The notes under the pieces are model-generated. The model was not told the DNA's origin. It made no database searches and saw nothing but the letters and a program-made list of their open reading frames with translations. A stretch of DNA of 64,000 bases. Origin: Bacillus mesophilus. GTDB taxonomy: Bacteria; Bacillota; Bacilli; Bacillales; SA4. The stretch covers positions 112,832 to 176,831 of the forward strand of contig NZ_JAAIWM010000006.1 of the NCBI RefSeq assembly GCF_011008845.1, in the 5' to 3' direction. A program made the translations under genes and the position numbers. This document shows, in pieces, positions 52,336-61,516 of the stretch (positions within the stretch are counted from its first letter, which is position 1; each line of letters opens with the position of its first letter).

Positions 52336-53400
52336 ATGAGTAAATCAAATATTGCAAAACTAAAAAAAGATGTTTCTCCATATGAACAAACCGATACAAA
52401 AGCTAGTATTATACAGATTTTAAACACAATCGTTCCTTTATTAGTTCTATGGTATGGAGCGTATTTAAGCCTTTCAATTTCATATTGGGTAACCCTTCCT
52501 TTACTAGTAGCAGCTTCAGGGTTTATGGTACGTACGTTTATCTTATTCCATGATTGTTGTCATCAATCGTTTTTTAAGAGTAGAAGAGCGAATGACATTC
52601 TAGGGACAATCACGGGAATTCTAACGTTAGTTCCTTATCAGCAGTGGAAGCATAGTCACTCAGTTCACCATGCTACTAGTAGTAATCTTGATAAAAGAGG
52701 TACTGGTGATATGTGGCTTCTTACCGTAAAAGAGTATCAAGAGGCTACGTTATGGACGAAGATTTGTTACCGTTTTTATCGCAATCCGATTGTTATGTTA
52801 GGAATTGGACCGATAGCTACTTTCCTGATTCAGTACAGATTTAATCGTAAAGGTGCTAGACGTAAGGAAAGAATTAATACGTATGTAACTAATGTTTCCA
52901 TTGTTGGCTTGTATGCTTTACTAGCATGGATCATTGGTTGGCAGAATTTCCTTCTAATTCAAGGACCAATCTTCTTCGTTTCAGGTATGCTTGGAATTTG
53001 GCTGTTTTATGTGCAGCATCAATTCGAAGACTCGTATTTTGAAAATGAAGAGGAATGGAGCTATGTGCAAGCTGCTGTTGACGGTAGTTCTTATTATAAA
53101 TTACCAAAGGTATTACAATGGATTACTGGGAATATCGGATTTCACCATGTCCACCACTTAAGTCCAAGAGTACCTAACTATAATTTAGAAAAGGCACACA
53201 ACGCAACACCACCACTTCACAAAGCAACGACAATTACGATTGGAACCAGCTTTAAGTCGCTTAACTATAGGCTGTGGGATGAGGATAACAAAACGTTTAT
53301 TAGCTTTAAGGATTTGAAGAAAGTTAAATATTCAAAGCAAAATAAAGCTGGAATAATAGACGAACTCAAAACTAAGAGACCAAGTTTGCAGTCAAAATAA
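52336..53400 (+). CDS. des: Membrane fatty acid desaturase
   Basis: A 354-residue acyl-lipid desaturase with the three histidine boxes HDCCH, HSVHH and HHVHH that hold the di-iron centre, and about five membrane helices. It inserts a cis double bond into phospholipid acyl chains after cold shock. GGAGGA lies 9 bases before ATG 52336. A start-stop ATGACATGA at 52331 overlaps the ATG. It is followed by desK-desR after a terminator, so regulators and target adjoin as in B. subtilis. Confidence 0.95.
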   Translation: MSKSNIAKLKKDVSPYEQTDTKASIIQILNTIVPLLVLWYGAYLSLSISYWVTLPLLVAASGFMVRTFILFHDCCHQSFFKSRRANDILGTITGILTLVPYQQWKHSHSVHHATSSNLDKRGTGDMWLLTVKEYQEATLWTKICYRFYRNPIVMLGIGPIATFLIQYRFNRKGARRKERINTYVTNVSIVGLYALLAWIIGWQNFLLIQGPIFFVSGMLGIWLFYVQHQFEDSYFENEEEWSYVQAAVDGSSYYKLPKVLQWITGNIGFHHVHHLSPRVPNYNLEKAHNATPPLHKATTITIGTSFKSLNYRLWDEDNKTFISFKDLKKVKYSKQNKAGIIDELKTKRPSLQSK

Positions 53401-53414
53401 AGATGTAATACTAG

Positions 53415-53460
53415 ACCCCACTTAAACTTGACGAATACAAGCAGAAGTGGGGTTTATTTA
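53415..53460 (+). terminator. des terminator
   Basis: ACCCCACTT pairs with AAGTGGGGT around a 21-nt loop; TTATTTAT follows. Confidence 0.75.
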
Positions 53461-53506
53461 TGGTAAAATAATGGTAGAAGTGAATGTTGGAAAGGAAGTA
53501 CGTAGT

Positions 53507-54637
53507 ATGAAGAAATGGGGAAAATTATTTAGGAAAAATACAGGACTCAGTCCCTATGTATGGGTTGTTTTCTACATTCTTCCGTTTTATTTTATATTTC
53601 ATTCTTCCTCGACTTATGAAGTAGCGTTTGGAATCACAATGATTGTCCTGTTTTTTATCAGCTATGTATTATCCTTCGTCTCAAATGGGTGGCTTGTTTA
53701 TTTTTGGACTAGTGTTCAAATAGCCATTTCAAGTGCGATGAGTTTGATATTTGGATATATATATTTTTCTCTTTTTCTTGCTTTTCTTATCGGTCATTTA
53801 AAAAACCGAATAGCGTTCTTTATCCTATATTTAGTCCTACTGATCAGCACGTTTGTCACAGTAAATTATGGGTTCGTAACAGGGAATCGGGTTTTCTTTA
53901 CTCAACTTCCGTTTGTTTTTCTAAGTGTTTTAGCTGTAATCCTTCTTCCAGTTAGCACTTACAATAAGAACAAAGAGGATCTTTTACAGGGCAAGTTAGA
54001 GGATGCAAATAAACGAATCTCTGAGCTAGTTAAGTTAGAGGAACGACAACGAATTGCTCGTGATTTACATGATACGCTTGGTCAGAAGCTATCATTAATC
54101 GGCTTAAAGAGTGACTTGGCTGGCAAATTAATTCATAAAGATCCGATAAAAGCTAAAAGTGAAATAAAGGATGTACAACAGACAGCTAGAACAGCGTTAA
54201 AGGAAGTCCGTGAACTGGTAACACAGATGAGAGGCACAAAGCTTGAGGATGAAGTTTTTAGAGTGAAACAGATTTTAAATGCAGCGCAAATTCAATTTAT
54301 CTTAGAGGGACAGCCGCGACTCACTAACGTCTCTTTAATTGCGGAAAATGTAGTCAGTATGTGTCTTAAAGAGGCTGTAACAAATGTAGTAAAGCACAGT
54401 AAAGCGAGTAAATGTACATTGAGTATTAAACCAACCTCAAATGCCTTAATCGTAAAGGTGCAAGATGATGGTGTTGGGATTATGTTAGAGAACGAGGATT
54501 ATAAGGGAAATGGCCTTCAAGGGATGATTGAAAGACTGGAGTTTGTGAATGGAATTTTAGATATTCAGTCAGAAAATGGAACGACCATTATGATTAAAGT
54601 ACCATATGCTCATAGACAGGAGGAGGTGGAAGAATGA
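53507..54637 (+). CDS. desK: Cold-sensing histidine kinase DesK
   Basis: A 376-residue kinase with an N-terminal block of five membrane helices (to about 155) that measures membrane fluidity, a coiled linker (LLQGKLEDANKRISELVKLEE), HisKA_3 with His in RQRIARDLHDTLGQKLSL and HATPase with VQDDGVGI and GNGLQGM. AAAGGAAG lies 8 bases before ATG 53507. It overlaps desR by 4 bp. Confidence 0.95.
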   Translation: MKKWGKLFRKNTGLSPYVWVVFYILPFYFIFHSSSTYEVAFGITMIVLFFISYVLSFVSNGWLVYFWTSVQIAISSAMSLIFGYIYFSLFLAFLIGHLKNRIAFFILYLVLLISTFVTVNYGFVTGNRVFFTQLPFVFLSVLAVILLPVSTYNKNKEDLLQGKLEDANKRISELVKLEERQRIARDLHDTLGQKLSLIGLKSDLAGKLIHKDPIKAKSEIKDVQQTARTALKEVRELVTQMRGTKLEDEVFRVKQILNAAQIQFILEGQPRLTNVSLIAENVVSMCLKEAVTNVVKHSKASKCTLSIKPTSNALIVKVQDDGVGIMLENEDYKGNGLQGMIERLEFVNGILDIQSENGTTIMIKVPYAHRQEEVEE

Positions 54638-55233
54638 TACGTATTGTAATTGCGGAGGATCAAAATATGCTTCTTGGTGCACTTTCAGCGTTGATTGACC
54701 TAGAGGAAGATATGGAAGTGGTTGGAAGGGCAAGTAATGGTGAAGAGGCTGTTAAGCTTGTACATCTTCATAAACCAGATATTTGTATAATGGACATTGA
54801 AATGCCAGGGAAAAGTGGACTTGATGCGGCTGAAGAGCTAAAGGATTCTGGTTGTAAGATTATCATCTTAACCACCTTCGCTAGATCTGGATATTTCGAA
54901 CGAGCAGTTAAAGCAAATGTGAACGGCTATATGTTAAAGGATAGTCCAAGTGACGAGTTGGCTAGTTCAATACGTAGTGTCATGGACGGACGACGTATTT
55001 ATGCTTCAGAGTTAATTGATGAGGCTTATAGTCAAGAAAATCCATTAACAGAACGTGAGAGTGCTGTCATTGAATTGATGGCTGAAGGTAAAAGTACAAA
55101 GGAAATTGCGAGTCAGTTATATATAACAACAGGGACCGTTCGTAATTATATATCAGTGATTTTAGATAAGCTCGAGGTCACAAACCGTATTGAGGCAATC
55201 CGTAGGTTTAAAGAAAAAGGTTGGTTTAAATGA
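54634..55233 (+). CDS. desR: Response regulator DesR
   Basis: A 199-residue NarL/LuxR-type regulator. The receiver domain has the acidic pair in IAEDQ, the phosphorylated Asp in ICIMDIEMPG (about 54) and Lys in MLKDSPSDE; the C-terminal HTH is LTERESAVIELMAEGKSTKE. It would activate des from the sites at 52205-52266. Confidence 0.95.
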   Translation: MIRIVIAEDQNMLLGALSALIDLEEDMEVVGRASNGEEAVKLVHLHKPDICIMDIEMPGKSGLDAAEELKDSGCKIIILTTFARSGYFERAVKANVNGYMLKDSPSDELASSIRSVMDGRRIYASELIDEAYSQENPLTERESAVIELMAEGKSTKEIASQLYITTGTVRNYISVILDKLEVTNRIEAIRRFKEKGWFK

Positions 55234-55298
55234 CTTACTTTGCATAAGGGATAAAGATATAGCCATTATTAAATTTCTTATATCATAGTGAAAGTTGG

Positions 55299-55325
55299 AC
55301 GGAGCTAAGTAGCTCCGTTTATTTA
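55299..55325 (+). terminator. desKR terminator
   Basis: ACGGAGC pairs with GCTCCGT around 6 nt; TTATTTATTTT follows. Confidence 0.82.
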
Positions 55326-55395
55326 TTTTGGGCGCCTTAGGTGTGAATGATGTTTTACATTTGTTTATAATAAAAGTAGTAAGGAGGGTAATAAG

Positions 55396-56463
55396 ATGTC
55401 TACATATATAGAGTGGTTGAACAATGTTAATTATCTAGACTTCTTTATTGTCATCGCAGTGGTGATCGGTGTATTGGTGTTGCGTCTTTTGGTTTTATGG
55501 AGTACAAAACGGTTACAAAAGTATTATGACGCTACACGTAGTATGATTAATTGGTTTACGTTTTACGGAATTCTGATATTTTTACTTATTTATTTTTCGA
55601 AAGCAAATTGGATGTTTACAGGACTGTTTAGTATGGGAAATGTTGAAATAACATTTTTCTTGATCATTGTTGCAATCTTGATTATTTCTTTAGCTAGTCG
55701 CATTTCAAAAATCACAACAAATGTCCTTTTGCCGAATATCTATAGTCGTTACAACTTAGACAAGGGATTACGATTTACATTTGACCGCATTATTCATTAT
55801 ACGATTATGGTCATTGCCATCATAACAAGTTTAACAACTGTTGGAATTGATTTAAGTGCGTTAACGGTTTTTGCAGGGATCATAAGTGTCGGGATTGGGT
55901 TTGGACTTCAAAATATTGCTTCGAACTTTATATCAGGGATTATCCTTTTATTTGAGAGACCTATTAAGGTTGGGGATAGGGTCATTGTTGACGAAATTAT
56001 CGGAGATGTAGAGAAGATTAATATGCGGGCAACGATTATTAAAACGCTTGATAATGAGCATATCATTGTTCCCAATTCTTATTTTTTAGAAGAGAAGGTT
56101 GTTAATCGTTCCTTTAGTGATCCTAAGCTTCGTCTCGTTCTGCCAATTGGGGTTGCTTATGGAACAGATGTAGATAAGGTTCGGGAGTTACTTTTAGAAG
56201 TGGCAAGAGAAGAACACCTCGTTTCTCCAACTGTTCTAACTTCACCTGAACCATTTGTGAATTTCGTAGGTTTTGGTGACTCGTCATTAGATTTTGAATT
56301 ATTTGTTTGGATAGCCGATCCTAATCAGTTCATTGTCATCAAAAGTAATGTAAACTTTAGAATTAATCGTATTCTTGCAGATAATAATATTGAAATTCCA
56401 TTTCCACAACGAGATCTACACATAAGAAGTGTCGATCAACAGGTTCAAAATAAATTTAAGTAA
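55396..56463 (+). CDS. MscS-family mechanosensitive channel
   Basis: A 355-residue channel with about five membrane helices. The pore region is FAGIISVGIGFGLQNIASNF followed by ILLFERPIKVGDRVIV and the GDVEKINMRATIIKT beta domain. It is a second, longer MscS than YfkC. TAAGGAGGGT precedes the ATG. Confidence 0.9.
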   Translation: MSTYIEWLNNVNYLDFFIVIAVVIGVLVLRLLVLWSTKRLQKYYDATRSMINWFTFYGILIFLLIYFSKANWMFTGLFSMGNVEITFFLIIVAILIISLASRISKITTNVLLPNIYSRYNLDKGLRFTFDRIIHYTIMVIAIITSLTTVGIDLSALTVFAGIISVGIGFGLQNIASNFISGIILLFERPIKVGDRVIVDEIIGDVEKINMRATIIKTLDNEHIIVPNSYFLEEKVVNRSFSDPKLRLVLPIGVAYGTDVDKVRELLLEVAREEHLVSPTVLTSPEPFVNFVGFGDSSLDFELFVWIADPNQFIVIKSNVNFRINRILADNNIEIPFPQRDLHIRSVDQQVQNKFK

Positions 56464-56502
56464 AAGAATGAGACCTACTACGGTATGTAGGTCTCATTCT
56501 TA
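56464..56502 (+). terminator. Terminator of the MscS gene
   Basis: Perfect 15-bp stem AAGAATGAGACCTAC with an 8-nt loop and T-rich end, starting next to the stop codon. Confidence 0.88.
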
Positions 56503-56581
56503 TTTTCGTTTAGCAATCTTCCAATTGGCTAGGAATTTTAAAAGGGAATTTACTAATCTTAGGAGAATAGAATATATAATC

Positions 56582-57526
56582 ATGCTAGAGAGGGAGATTA
56601 CAATAAACGCGAACTTACATACATATAAGATTAGAAACTATGTAGAAAATGATGCCGTAGAAATAGGAAGTTTTGATTTTATGGCAATGCTTGCGTACCA
56701 ATATAATGGAGACTATCAAGCTGAGAATATTTTTTGTGCACAAGACGAAGAAGGTCATATTTTAGGAGCGGGTCATTTAGTACCAGATCAAACATGGTTA
56801 CTGCTAGGAAAAGCTGATCAACCAGCTGACTTTATCTATAAACTAAATCTTGATATTTCGATCAATCACAACCGACCAGGAAGTGAGCGGGTATTAGAAG
56901 ATTTATTTATCTCATTAGTTAGTCGAGCTAAGCAATTAAGAGCAGAGCACCCAACTAAAAAGATAAGCATTAGTCATACAATTGAATCAGATGATCTAGA
57001 GGAAATAGACTTCTATCTGTCTAAAGGTTTTATTGTAAGGAGAAACCATTTAATCATGAAAAGAGATTTAACAGAGCCTATTCCTGAGCAATCTCTCCCG
57101 AAACATATTAAAATCATCAACTGGAAGATGAAAACTCAAGAGGAAGAGGAGCAATATCTTAAAGCTGAAGAAGCGGCAGATGCAGATGGGCTCTCCTGGA
57201 GTATAAATACGTTGAGGTGGACAAAGGCAGGTGCAGAATGGGATACCTTTACAGCCTTTGAAGGAGAGAAAGTGATTGGTAGTGTAATGACATGGGGATT
57301 AGGTGCAGATAGAAGTGCGACGGAAAGTATTTTTGTTCTACCAGAGTGGAGACGAAAAGGGGTCGCGAAGGCGGTTATAACCGAAGCCTTGAAATTCCTA
57401 AAGAAGCAGGGGAAAACTGAGGCGACCCTAGGTGTATTCGATGAAAATGCAGGGGCAATTTCCTTATACAAAGCATTAGGTTACAAAATGCTTTCTATTA
57501 ATATTGAGTTTGGATTGGAGATATAG
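56582..57526 (+). CDS. Double-domain GNAT acetyltransferase
   Basis: A 314-residue protein with two GNAT-like halves. The second has the acetyl-CoA motif VLPEWRRKGVAKAVI and ENAGAISLYKALGYK; the first half (KIRNYVENDAVEIG) is degenerate. Substrate unknown. The ATG at 56582 has AGGAG about 15 bases upstream, a long spacing, so the start is less certain. Confidence 0.8.
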   Translation: MLEREITINANLHTYKIRNYVENDAVEIGSFDFMAMLAYQYNGDYQAENIFCAQDEEGHILGAGHLVPDQTWLLLGKADQPADFIYKLNLDISINHNRPGSERVLEDLFISLVSRAKQLRAEHPTKKISISHTIESDDLEEIDFYLSKGFIVRRNHLIMKRDLTEPIPEQSLPKHIKIINWKMKTQEEEEQYLKAEEAADADGLSWSINTLRWTKAGAEWDTFTAFEGEKVIGSVMTWGLGADRSATESIFVLPEWRRKGVAKAVITEALKFLKKQGKTEATLGVFDENAGAISLYKALGYKMLSINIEFGLEI

Positions 57527-57580
57527 ATCTTGTTCGTGAGACAAGGTCCTTCTTAAATAATTGTAAGGAGAACAACACAA

Positions 57581-58027
57581 ATGAGATATAAATTTGATTC
57601 AAATAAAAAATGGATAAGGGAAGGTTTAAAGTCCTTACTACAAGTGATTATTGCTATTCCCTTATCTTATTATTCCCTTTTCACTTTTGATACAGGTGAT
57701 TCATTAAGCTTGATTTTAGGTGTTGTATTAACAGTATTTGTATTAATCCAGATTAATCGTTCTGTATACTATTTTACATTACACCAGAAAGACTACCTGA
57801 TCATGGAAAAAGAGTCAGTATCCATATACAAAGGAAATTTCTTCGCAAGAAAAGTCATTCCATATAATAAAGTGGAACGCGTTGTTCAAATTGAAGACCT
57901 GATCGTCTTTAGACTTCAAAATGGGGAAGAAGAGCAAATTTACACAGAGTTGCTTTCTGGTGAGGGTACCCTTGAAGTGAAGAAGGCACTTAAATGTAGA
58001 TTCGGACAAAAGGCGATTGCTTTTTAA
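57581..58027 (+). CDS. Two-helix membrane protein with PH-like end
   Basis: A 148-residue protein: two membrane helices (about 18-35 and 42-60) and a beta-rich cytoplasmic end (DYLIMEKESVSIYKGNFFARK) similar in layout to bacterial PH-like proteins. Unknown function. TAAGGAGAAC precedes the ATG. Confidence 0.7.
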   Translation: MRYKFDSNKKWIREGLKSLLQVIIAIPLSYYSLFTFDTGDSLSLILGVVLTVFVLIQINRSVYYFTLHQKDYLIMEKESVSIYKGNFFARKVIPYNKVERVVQIEDLIVFRLQNGEEEQIYTELLSGEGTLEVKKALKCRFGQKAIAF

Positions 58028-58095
58028 CGGTATTGATCCAATTTTTAGAGATGAAACCATATGAATAAGGTTATCAAGAAAATTAGGGGTGAAGT

Positions 58096-58773
58096 ATGAG
58101 GTTCTGGAAATCTAGAAAATTCCTAGTTTTGACTTCAGTTGCATTTATTGTTTCAGGGCTAATTTTCTACTTTTTTTATGGTATGCCGTGGAACTTAATT
58201 ACCTATAAAGGAATGTTTGAATCGTATTTAGAAAATAAGTACGAAGAGGATTTTGTTATTGCAGAGATCTCATATGACCTTCTTCACGGTGGAGGAACGT
58301 ATCACGCATATGCCTACTCAAAGAATAATCCTGAGGTCATGTTTTATGTAGGACAAAATGTAAGGCAAGAGGAGCTTGAAGATTCCTATCATTATGAAAT
58401 GTGGAGGTTTCAGGCTCATAATGAATGGACTCCTATTATAGAAGAAATTTTCCCTACTAAGTTTAATCATTCAGTAGAGGTTAGAGATTTTCTTGATCCC
58501 ACTGATACAGAGAGTTCTACTTTATCGAATTATAAGGATATGGTGACTTTAGAAATTGGAGTAGCAATGAACAATACTACGATAACGAGAGAAAACAAAG
58601 AAACAGAGTTGAGAAAGGTTTATAAACTTTTAGAAGACTTGAACAAAAGAGGAGTAAACCTGCATCACTTTGGAGTAGATTATAAAAATAAGACACTGCA
58701 ATTAAATAATCATGAGGTTCGGTCTGTAAAACAGCATGGGGATCTAGTCAATGTATTAATGGATTATAAATGA
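58096..58773 (+). CDS. Membrane-anchored hypothetical protein
   Basis: A 225-residue protein with one N-terminal membrane helix (about 9-28) and a large extracytoplasmic part with repeated Tyr, Asp and Glu. The layout resembles YfjL/YfmQ-type anchored proteins; I do not recognise a family. AGGGGTG precedes the ATG, 69 bp after the preceding gene, so both may be co-transcribed. Confidence 0.7.
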   Translation: MRFWKSRKFLVLTSVAFIVSGLIFYFFYGMPWNLITYKGMFESYLENKYEEDFVIAEISYDLLHGGGTYHAYAYSKNNPEVMFYVGQNVRQEELEDSYHYEMWRFQAHNEWTPIIEEIFPTKFNHSVEVRDFLDPTDTESSTLSNYKDMVTLEIGVAMNNTTITRENKETELRKVYKLLEDLNKRGVNLHHFGVDYKNKTLQLNNHEVRSVKQHGDLVNVLMDYK

Positions 58774-58796
58774 ACGCAAGGCTAGACTGTATAAAT

Positions 58797-58830
58797 AGGG
58801 AACTCGCCGAAATATTACGGCGAGTTCCCT
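58797..58830. terminator. Bidirectional terminator
   Basis: Perfect 13-bp stem AGGGAACTCGCCG with an 8-nt loop between converging genes. Confidence 0.88.
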
Positions 58831-58843
58831 GTTTATGTGTAAG

Positions 58844-59779
58844 TTATCTTATTACCCCATGTGGAAGCATGGCATGAACGCCCTTTACTCCGTTAACAAC
58901 CTGAGTAATTCTTAAGTCAACCGCAACACTTGCTAACGCTGTTGCCTCTGTTTTCTCGATGTTGTAGATTTCTTGCATCAGCTGTACCATTTCATCTAGG
59001 GCAGTAGCAGTTGCTTCATTTAGATCCTCGTGAAAACCAAACGTTATCCATGCTGTTGGAGTCTTTGCTCTTGGCATGTTAACCTGCATATTGTCATGGA
59101 CTATTAAGGTGATATCGACATGATCCATCGGACACTCTATTGCAGTACCAGATACCTCACCATCACCTTGTACAGCATGTCCATCTCCAATCGAGAACAG
59201 TGCGCCATCAACAGATACTGGTAGGAATAGGCTAGTTCCTCTTACTAGCTCCTTGCAGTCGATGTTTCCGCCTGCATATCTTGGTGGAGCAGTTGGGTGG
59301 ATGCCGTCTTCAGCAGGGGCAACTCCCATTAGTCCCATAAAAGGCTGTAATCCAACATGAAACTTTTTCTGACCTATTTCACAGCTGCCGGTCATCTTCG
59401 TTGTATCCAATTCCCAATCCAGCTGCACGGAAGGTGCTTCCGTAATCCCTAACTTTTCATTTTGCCAGCTATTATTGCCGCCTGCCCAATTGCGTCCGTA
59501 CCAACCAGGTGTCAGATCATTCACTCTAACTTCTAGTACCGTTCCTGGCTTTGCTTCTTTTACTGCAATGGGACCAATGATGGGGTGTCCAGGACGTTCT
59601 TCCTTTTCACGAGAAGTATAAACAGTTCTTTCTTGCTCTTTGGAATTTGAATATCCCCATTGGATATCCGCAGTTGTTAAATGAAGAGAATCTCCAGAGT
59701 TTACCGTTATAATTGGCACATACTCCTTACTAAAGGAACCATGCAGATGCTCGTTTTTAAGTTCAATTTTATGGATCAA
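58844..59779 (-). CDS. Acetamidase/formamidase family protein
   Basis: A 311-residue FmdA/AmdA-family hydrolase, which splits short amides to ammonia and acid. Motifs are PGHPIIGPIAVKEAKPGTVLEV, the DIQWGYS start region, FMGLMGVAP, GGNIDCKEL and GDGHAVQGDGEVSG. AGGAG is 8 bases before TTG 59779; the GTG 9 bases upstream overlaps that site and is less likely. Confidence 0.88.
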   Translation of the reverse strand: MIHKIELKNEHLHGSFSKEYVPIITVNSGDSLHLTTADIQWGYSNSKEQERTVYTSREKEERPGHPIIGPIAVKEAKPGTVLEVRVNDLTPGWYGRNWAGGNNSWQNEKLGITEAPSVQLDWELDTTKMTGSCEIGQKKFHVGLQPFMGLMGVAPAEDGIHPTAPPRYAGGNIDCKELVRGTSLFLPVSVDGALFSIGDGHAVQGDGEVSGTAIECPMDHVDITLIVHDNMQVNMPRAKTPTAWITFGFHEDLNEATATALDEMVQLMQEIYNIEKTEATALASVAVDLRITQVVNGVKGVHAMLPHGVIR

Positions 59780-60235
59780 TACGTTCACTCCTAAATATGA
59801 TGTTCTTGCTCGCTCATATTATTTCAATAAAATATGACAAAAAACCTTCTAAAAATTTAAAAAGGATTATTTCGTTTCCATATTATTGGAAATTTTGGTA
59901 AAATGTAATTATCCTTAAGAGGACTTTGTTCGTCATGTAGTGTGATTCAACTTCATGGAACTTTCATATGGGTTAGTAAATAAGTATAGTTCTTTTGACC
60001 TATGGGCATTACTGTATTAAGATTTTATGTATGAAACTTTACTGTCGTTTAACTTAATGAGGATTGAGAGACAGTTTGGTAATACCAGAAAAGAAAAGAC
60101 TAGTCAAAAGGAACTAGTATTTTCAACATAAATACTATATTTTTCAAATTAATAGGAATATATTCCTGTATAGCTATTGCATATAGTCCTATATTCCTAT
60201 ATATTATTATTAGAGATAGTAAATTTAATAGATAA
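59780..60235. other. Intergenic stretch with AGGAATAT-type inverted repeats
   Basis: No gene is seen. AGGAATATATTCCT (about 60152-60165) is a perfect palindrome, and the related TCCTATATTCCTATAT follows about 35 bp later, just upstream of the riboswitch. They may be an operator pair for the GGDEF gene promoter. Confidence 0.45.
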
Positions 60236-60325
60236 TGATAAAGGCAAATCCGTTGAAAGATGGAGACGCAAAGCTAAAGGGGCTAAGATCAGTTAAGTGA
60301 TTACGCCAGCCAGTTACCGATAGAT
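60236..60325 (+). promoter_or_regulatory. Class I c-di-GMP riboswitch upstream of a GGDEF gene
   Basis: The aptamer reads AAGGCAAATCC, a hairpin CCGTT-GAAA-GATGG with the GAAA tetraloop, AGACGCAAAGC, GGGGCTAAGATC and finally CGCCAGCCAGTTACCGAT. These are the GEMM-I landmarks. An intrinsic terminator follows, suggesting transcriptional control. Confidence 0.92.
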
Positions 60326-60344
60326 CATCTTCCTATACAGATAG

Positions 60345-60382
60345 ATAGACTAATCGGGATTTTTGGATTAGTCTATTTTTTG
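60345..60382 (+). terminator. Riboswitch terminator
   Basis: Perfect 11-bp stem ATAGACTAATC/GATTAGTCTAT with a 10-nt loop and six T, 38 bp before the GGDEF gene. Confidence 0.9.
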
Positions 60383-60420
60383 TTTCTATCACCATAACCA
60401 TTCAAAGGAGATTGGTCTGT

Positions 60421-61395
60421 ATGGAATTAATTTATTTATTGTTGGGGTTACTGATAGGTGCGGTGGGTCTACAATTTTATAAAATGTTCTTAAAGGCAAA
60501 GGTTAAGGATAGATGGGCTAATGAAAAGAGAATTTATAATTTAGTGGAGAGCTCGAAGGACATCATTTACTATTATGAAATAAAGCCTGAGCGTAAGTTC
60601 AGATACTTAAGTCCGTCCATTGATAAGATTCTAGGTGAAGGACTCGTTTCAGAAAGTTACCGAAATCCGAATACTCCACTAGAGTTAGTGCATCCAGATG
60701 ACTACCACATCATCCTCAGTAAATTATCCGGAGACTTAGATTTTAATGAACCAATTTTACAACGTTGGAGAGATTCTCAAGGAAATTTTATATGGTTTGA
60801 AGAATATGCATCTCCAATCTTTGAAGAAGGAGAATGTGTGGCAATTCAAGGGATTATCAGAAACATCGATGAAAAAGTAAAATTGCAGGAGGATCTTGAG
60901 TATCGTATTGCTCATGATTCTCTGACGGGAATATATAACCGCAGTTACTTCGATGAACAAATGGAGAAGTACAATAAGGCTGTAGATACACCAGTTTCTG
61001 TCATTCTATGTGATTTAGACGAATTAAAGGTACTAAACGATACTTACGGACATAAGACGGGTGATTTGCTTATTAAAGAAGCAGCACATATACTAAATCA
61101 ATTTTCAAATAGCAAGACCGTGGTAGCTAGAATAGGTGGAGATGAGTTTGCCATTCTATTAGAACATGAAGAAGGAAACCCTTCTTATGCTAGTCAATTA
61201 GTCAACGATATCAAGCAGAGTATCTATTTATATAATCTTGAAAGTGAAGCATTGCAAATAAAAGTATCAATTGGATTTTCACATAGCTCATCCTCATTCG
61301 GACAAATGAGTAAGCTATTTGTTACAGCTGATGCAAAAATGTATCAAGAGAAAAATCAAAAACGCGAACTACAATTAGAAGGTTATAAAAATTAG
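60421..61395 (+). CDS. PAS-GGDEF diguanylate cyclase
   Basis: A 324-residue protein: one N-terminal membrane helix (2-22), a PAS domain (about 38-150, with a PAC end IQGIIRNIDEKVKLQ) and a GGDEF domain with the intact active site ARIGGDEFAILLE and IYNRSYFD. It should make c-di-GMP. The preceding c-di-GMP riboswitch implies feedback. AAGGAG is 10 bases before ATG 60421. Confidence 0.93.
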   Translation: MELIYLLLGLLIGAVGLQFYKMFLKAKVKDRWANEKRIYNLVESSKDIIYYYEIKPERKFRYLSPSIDKILGEGLVSESYRNPNTPLELVHPDDYHIILSKLSGDLDFNEPILQRWRDSQGNFIWFEEYASPIFEEGECVAIQGIIRNIDEKVKLQEDLEYRIAHDSLTGIYNRSYFDEQMEKYNKAVDTPVSVILCDLDELKVLNDTYGHKTGDLLIKEAAHILNQFSNSKTVVARIGGDEFAILLEHEEGNPSYASQLVNDIKQSIYLYNLESEALQIKVSIGFSHSSSSFGQMSKLFVTADAKMYQEKNQKRELQLEGYKN

Positions 61396-61428
61396 GCTGT
61401 CGACGTGTGAAAAGTCGTCAGCCTTTTT
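61395..61428 (+). terminator. Terminator of the GGDEF gene
   Basis: GGCTGTCGAC pairs with GTCGTCAGCC (one mismatch) around 9 nt; five T follow. Confidence 0.85.
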
Positions 61429-61442
61429 ACTTATAACACATC

Positions 61443-61489
61443 AACACGTTAAAGCATCGGGGGCCAGGCCCCCGATGCTTTAACGTGTT
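61443..61489. repeat. 47-bp perfect palindrome with GGGGGCC core
   Basis: A perfect 23-bp stem around one A. It begins AACACGTTAAAGCATC and has the same GGGGGCC/GGCCCCC core as the element at 46440-46490, but other stem bases differ on both arms. A normal terminator already lies at 61395-61428. Confidence 0.9.
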
Positions 61490-61516
61490 AAACTATGACA
61501 GAATGAGTTACTTTTA

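Noticed and set aside
52127-52339. A 70-codon frame between the methyltransferase and des
   Set aside because: It covers a terminator and the DesR operators and has no ribosome binding site; it ends in the des start region by chance.
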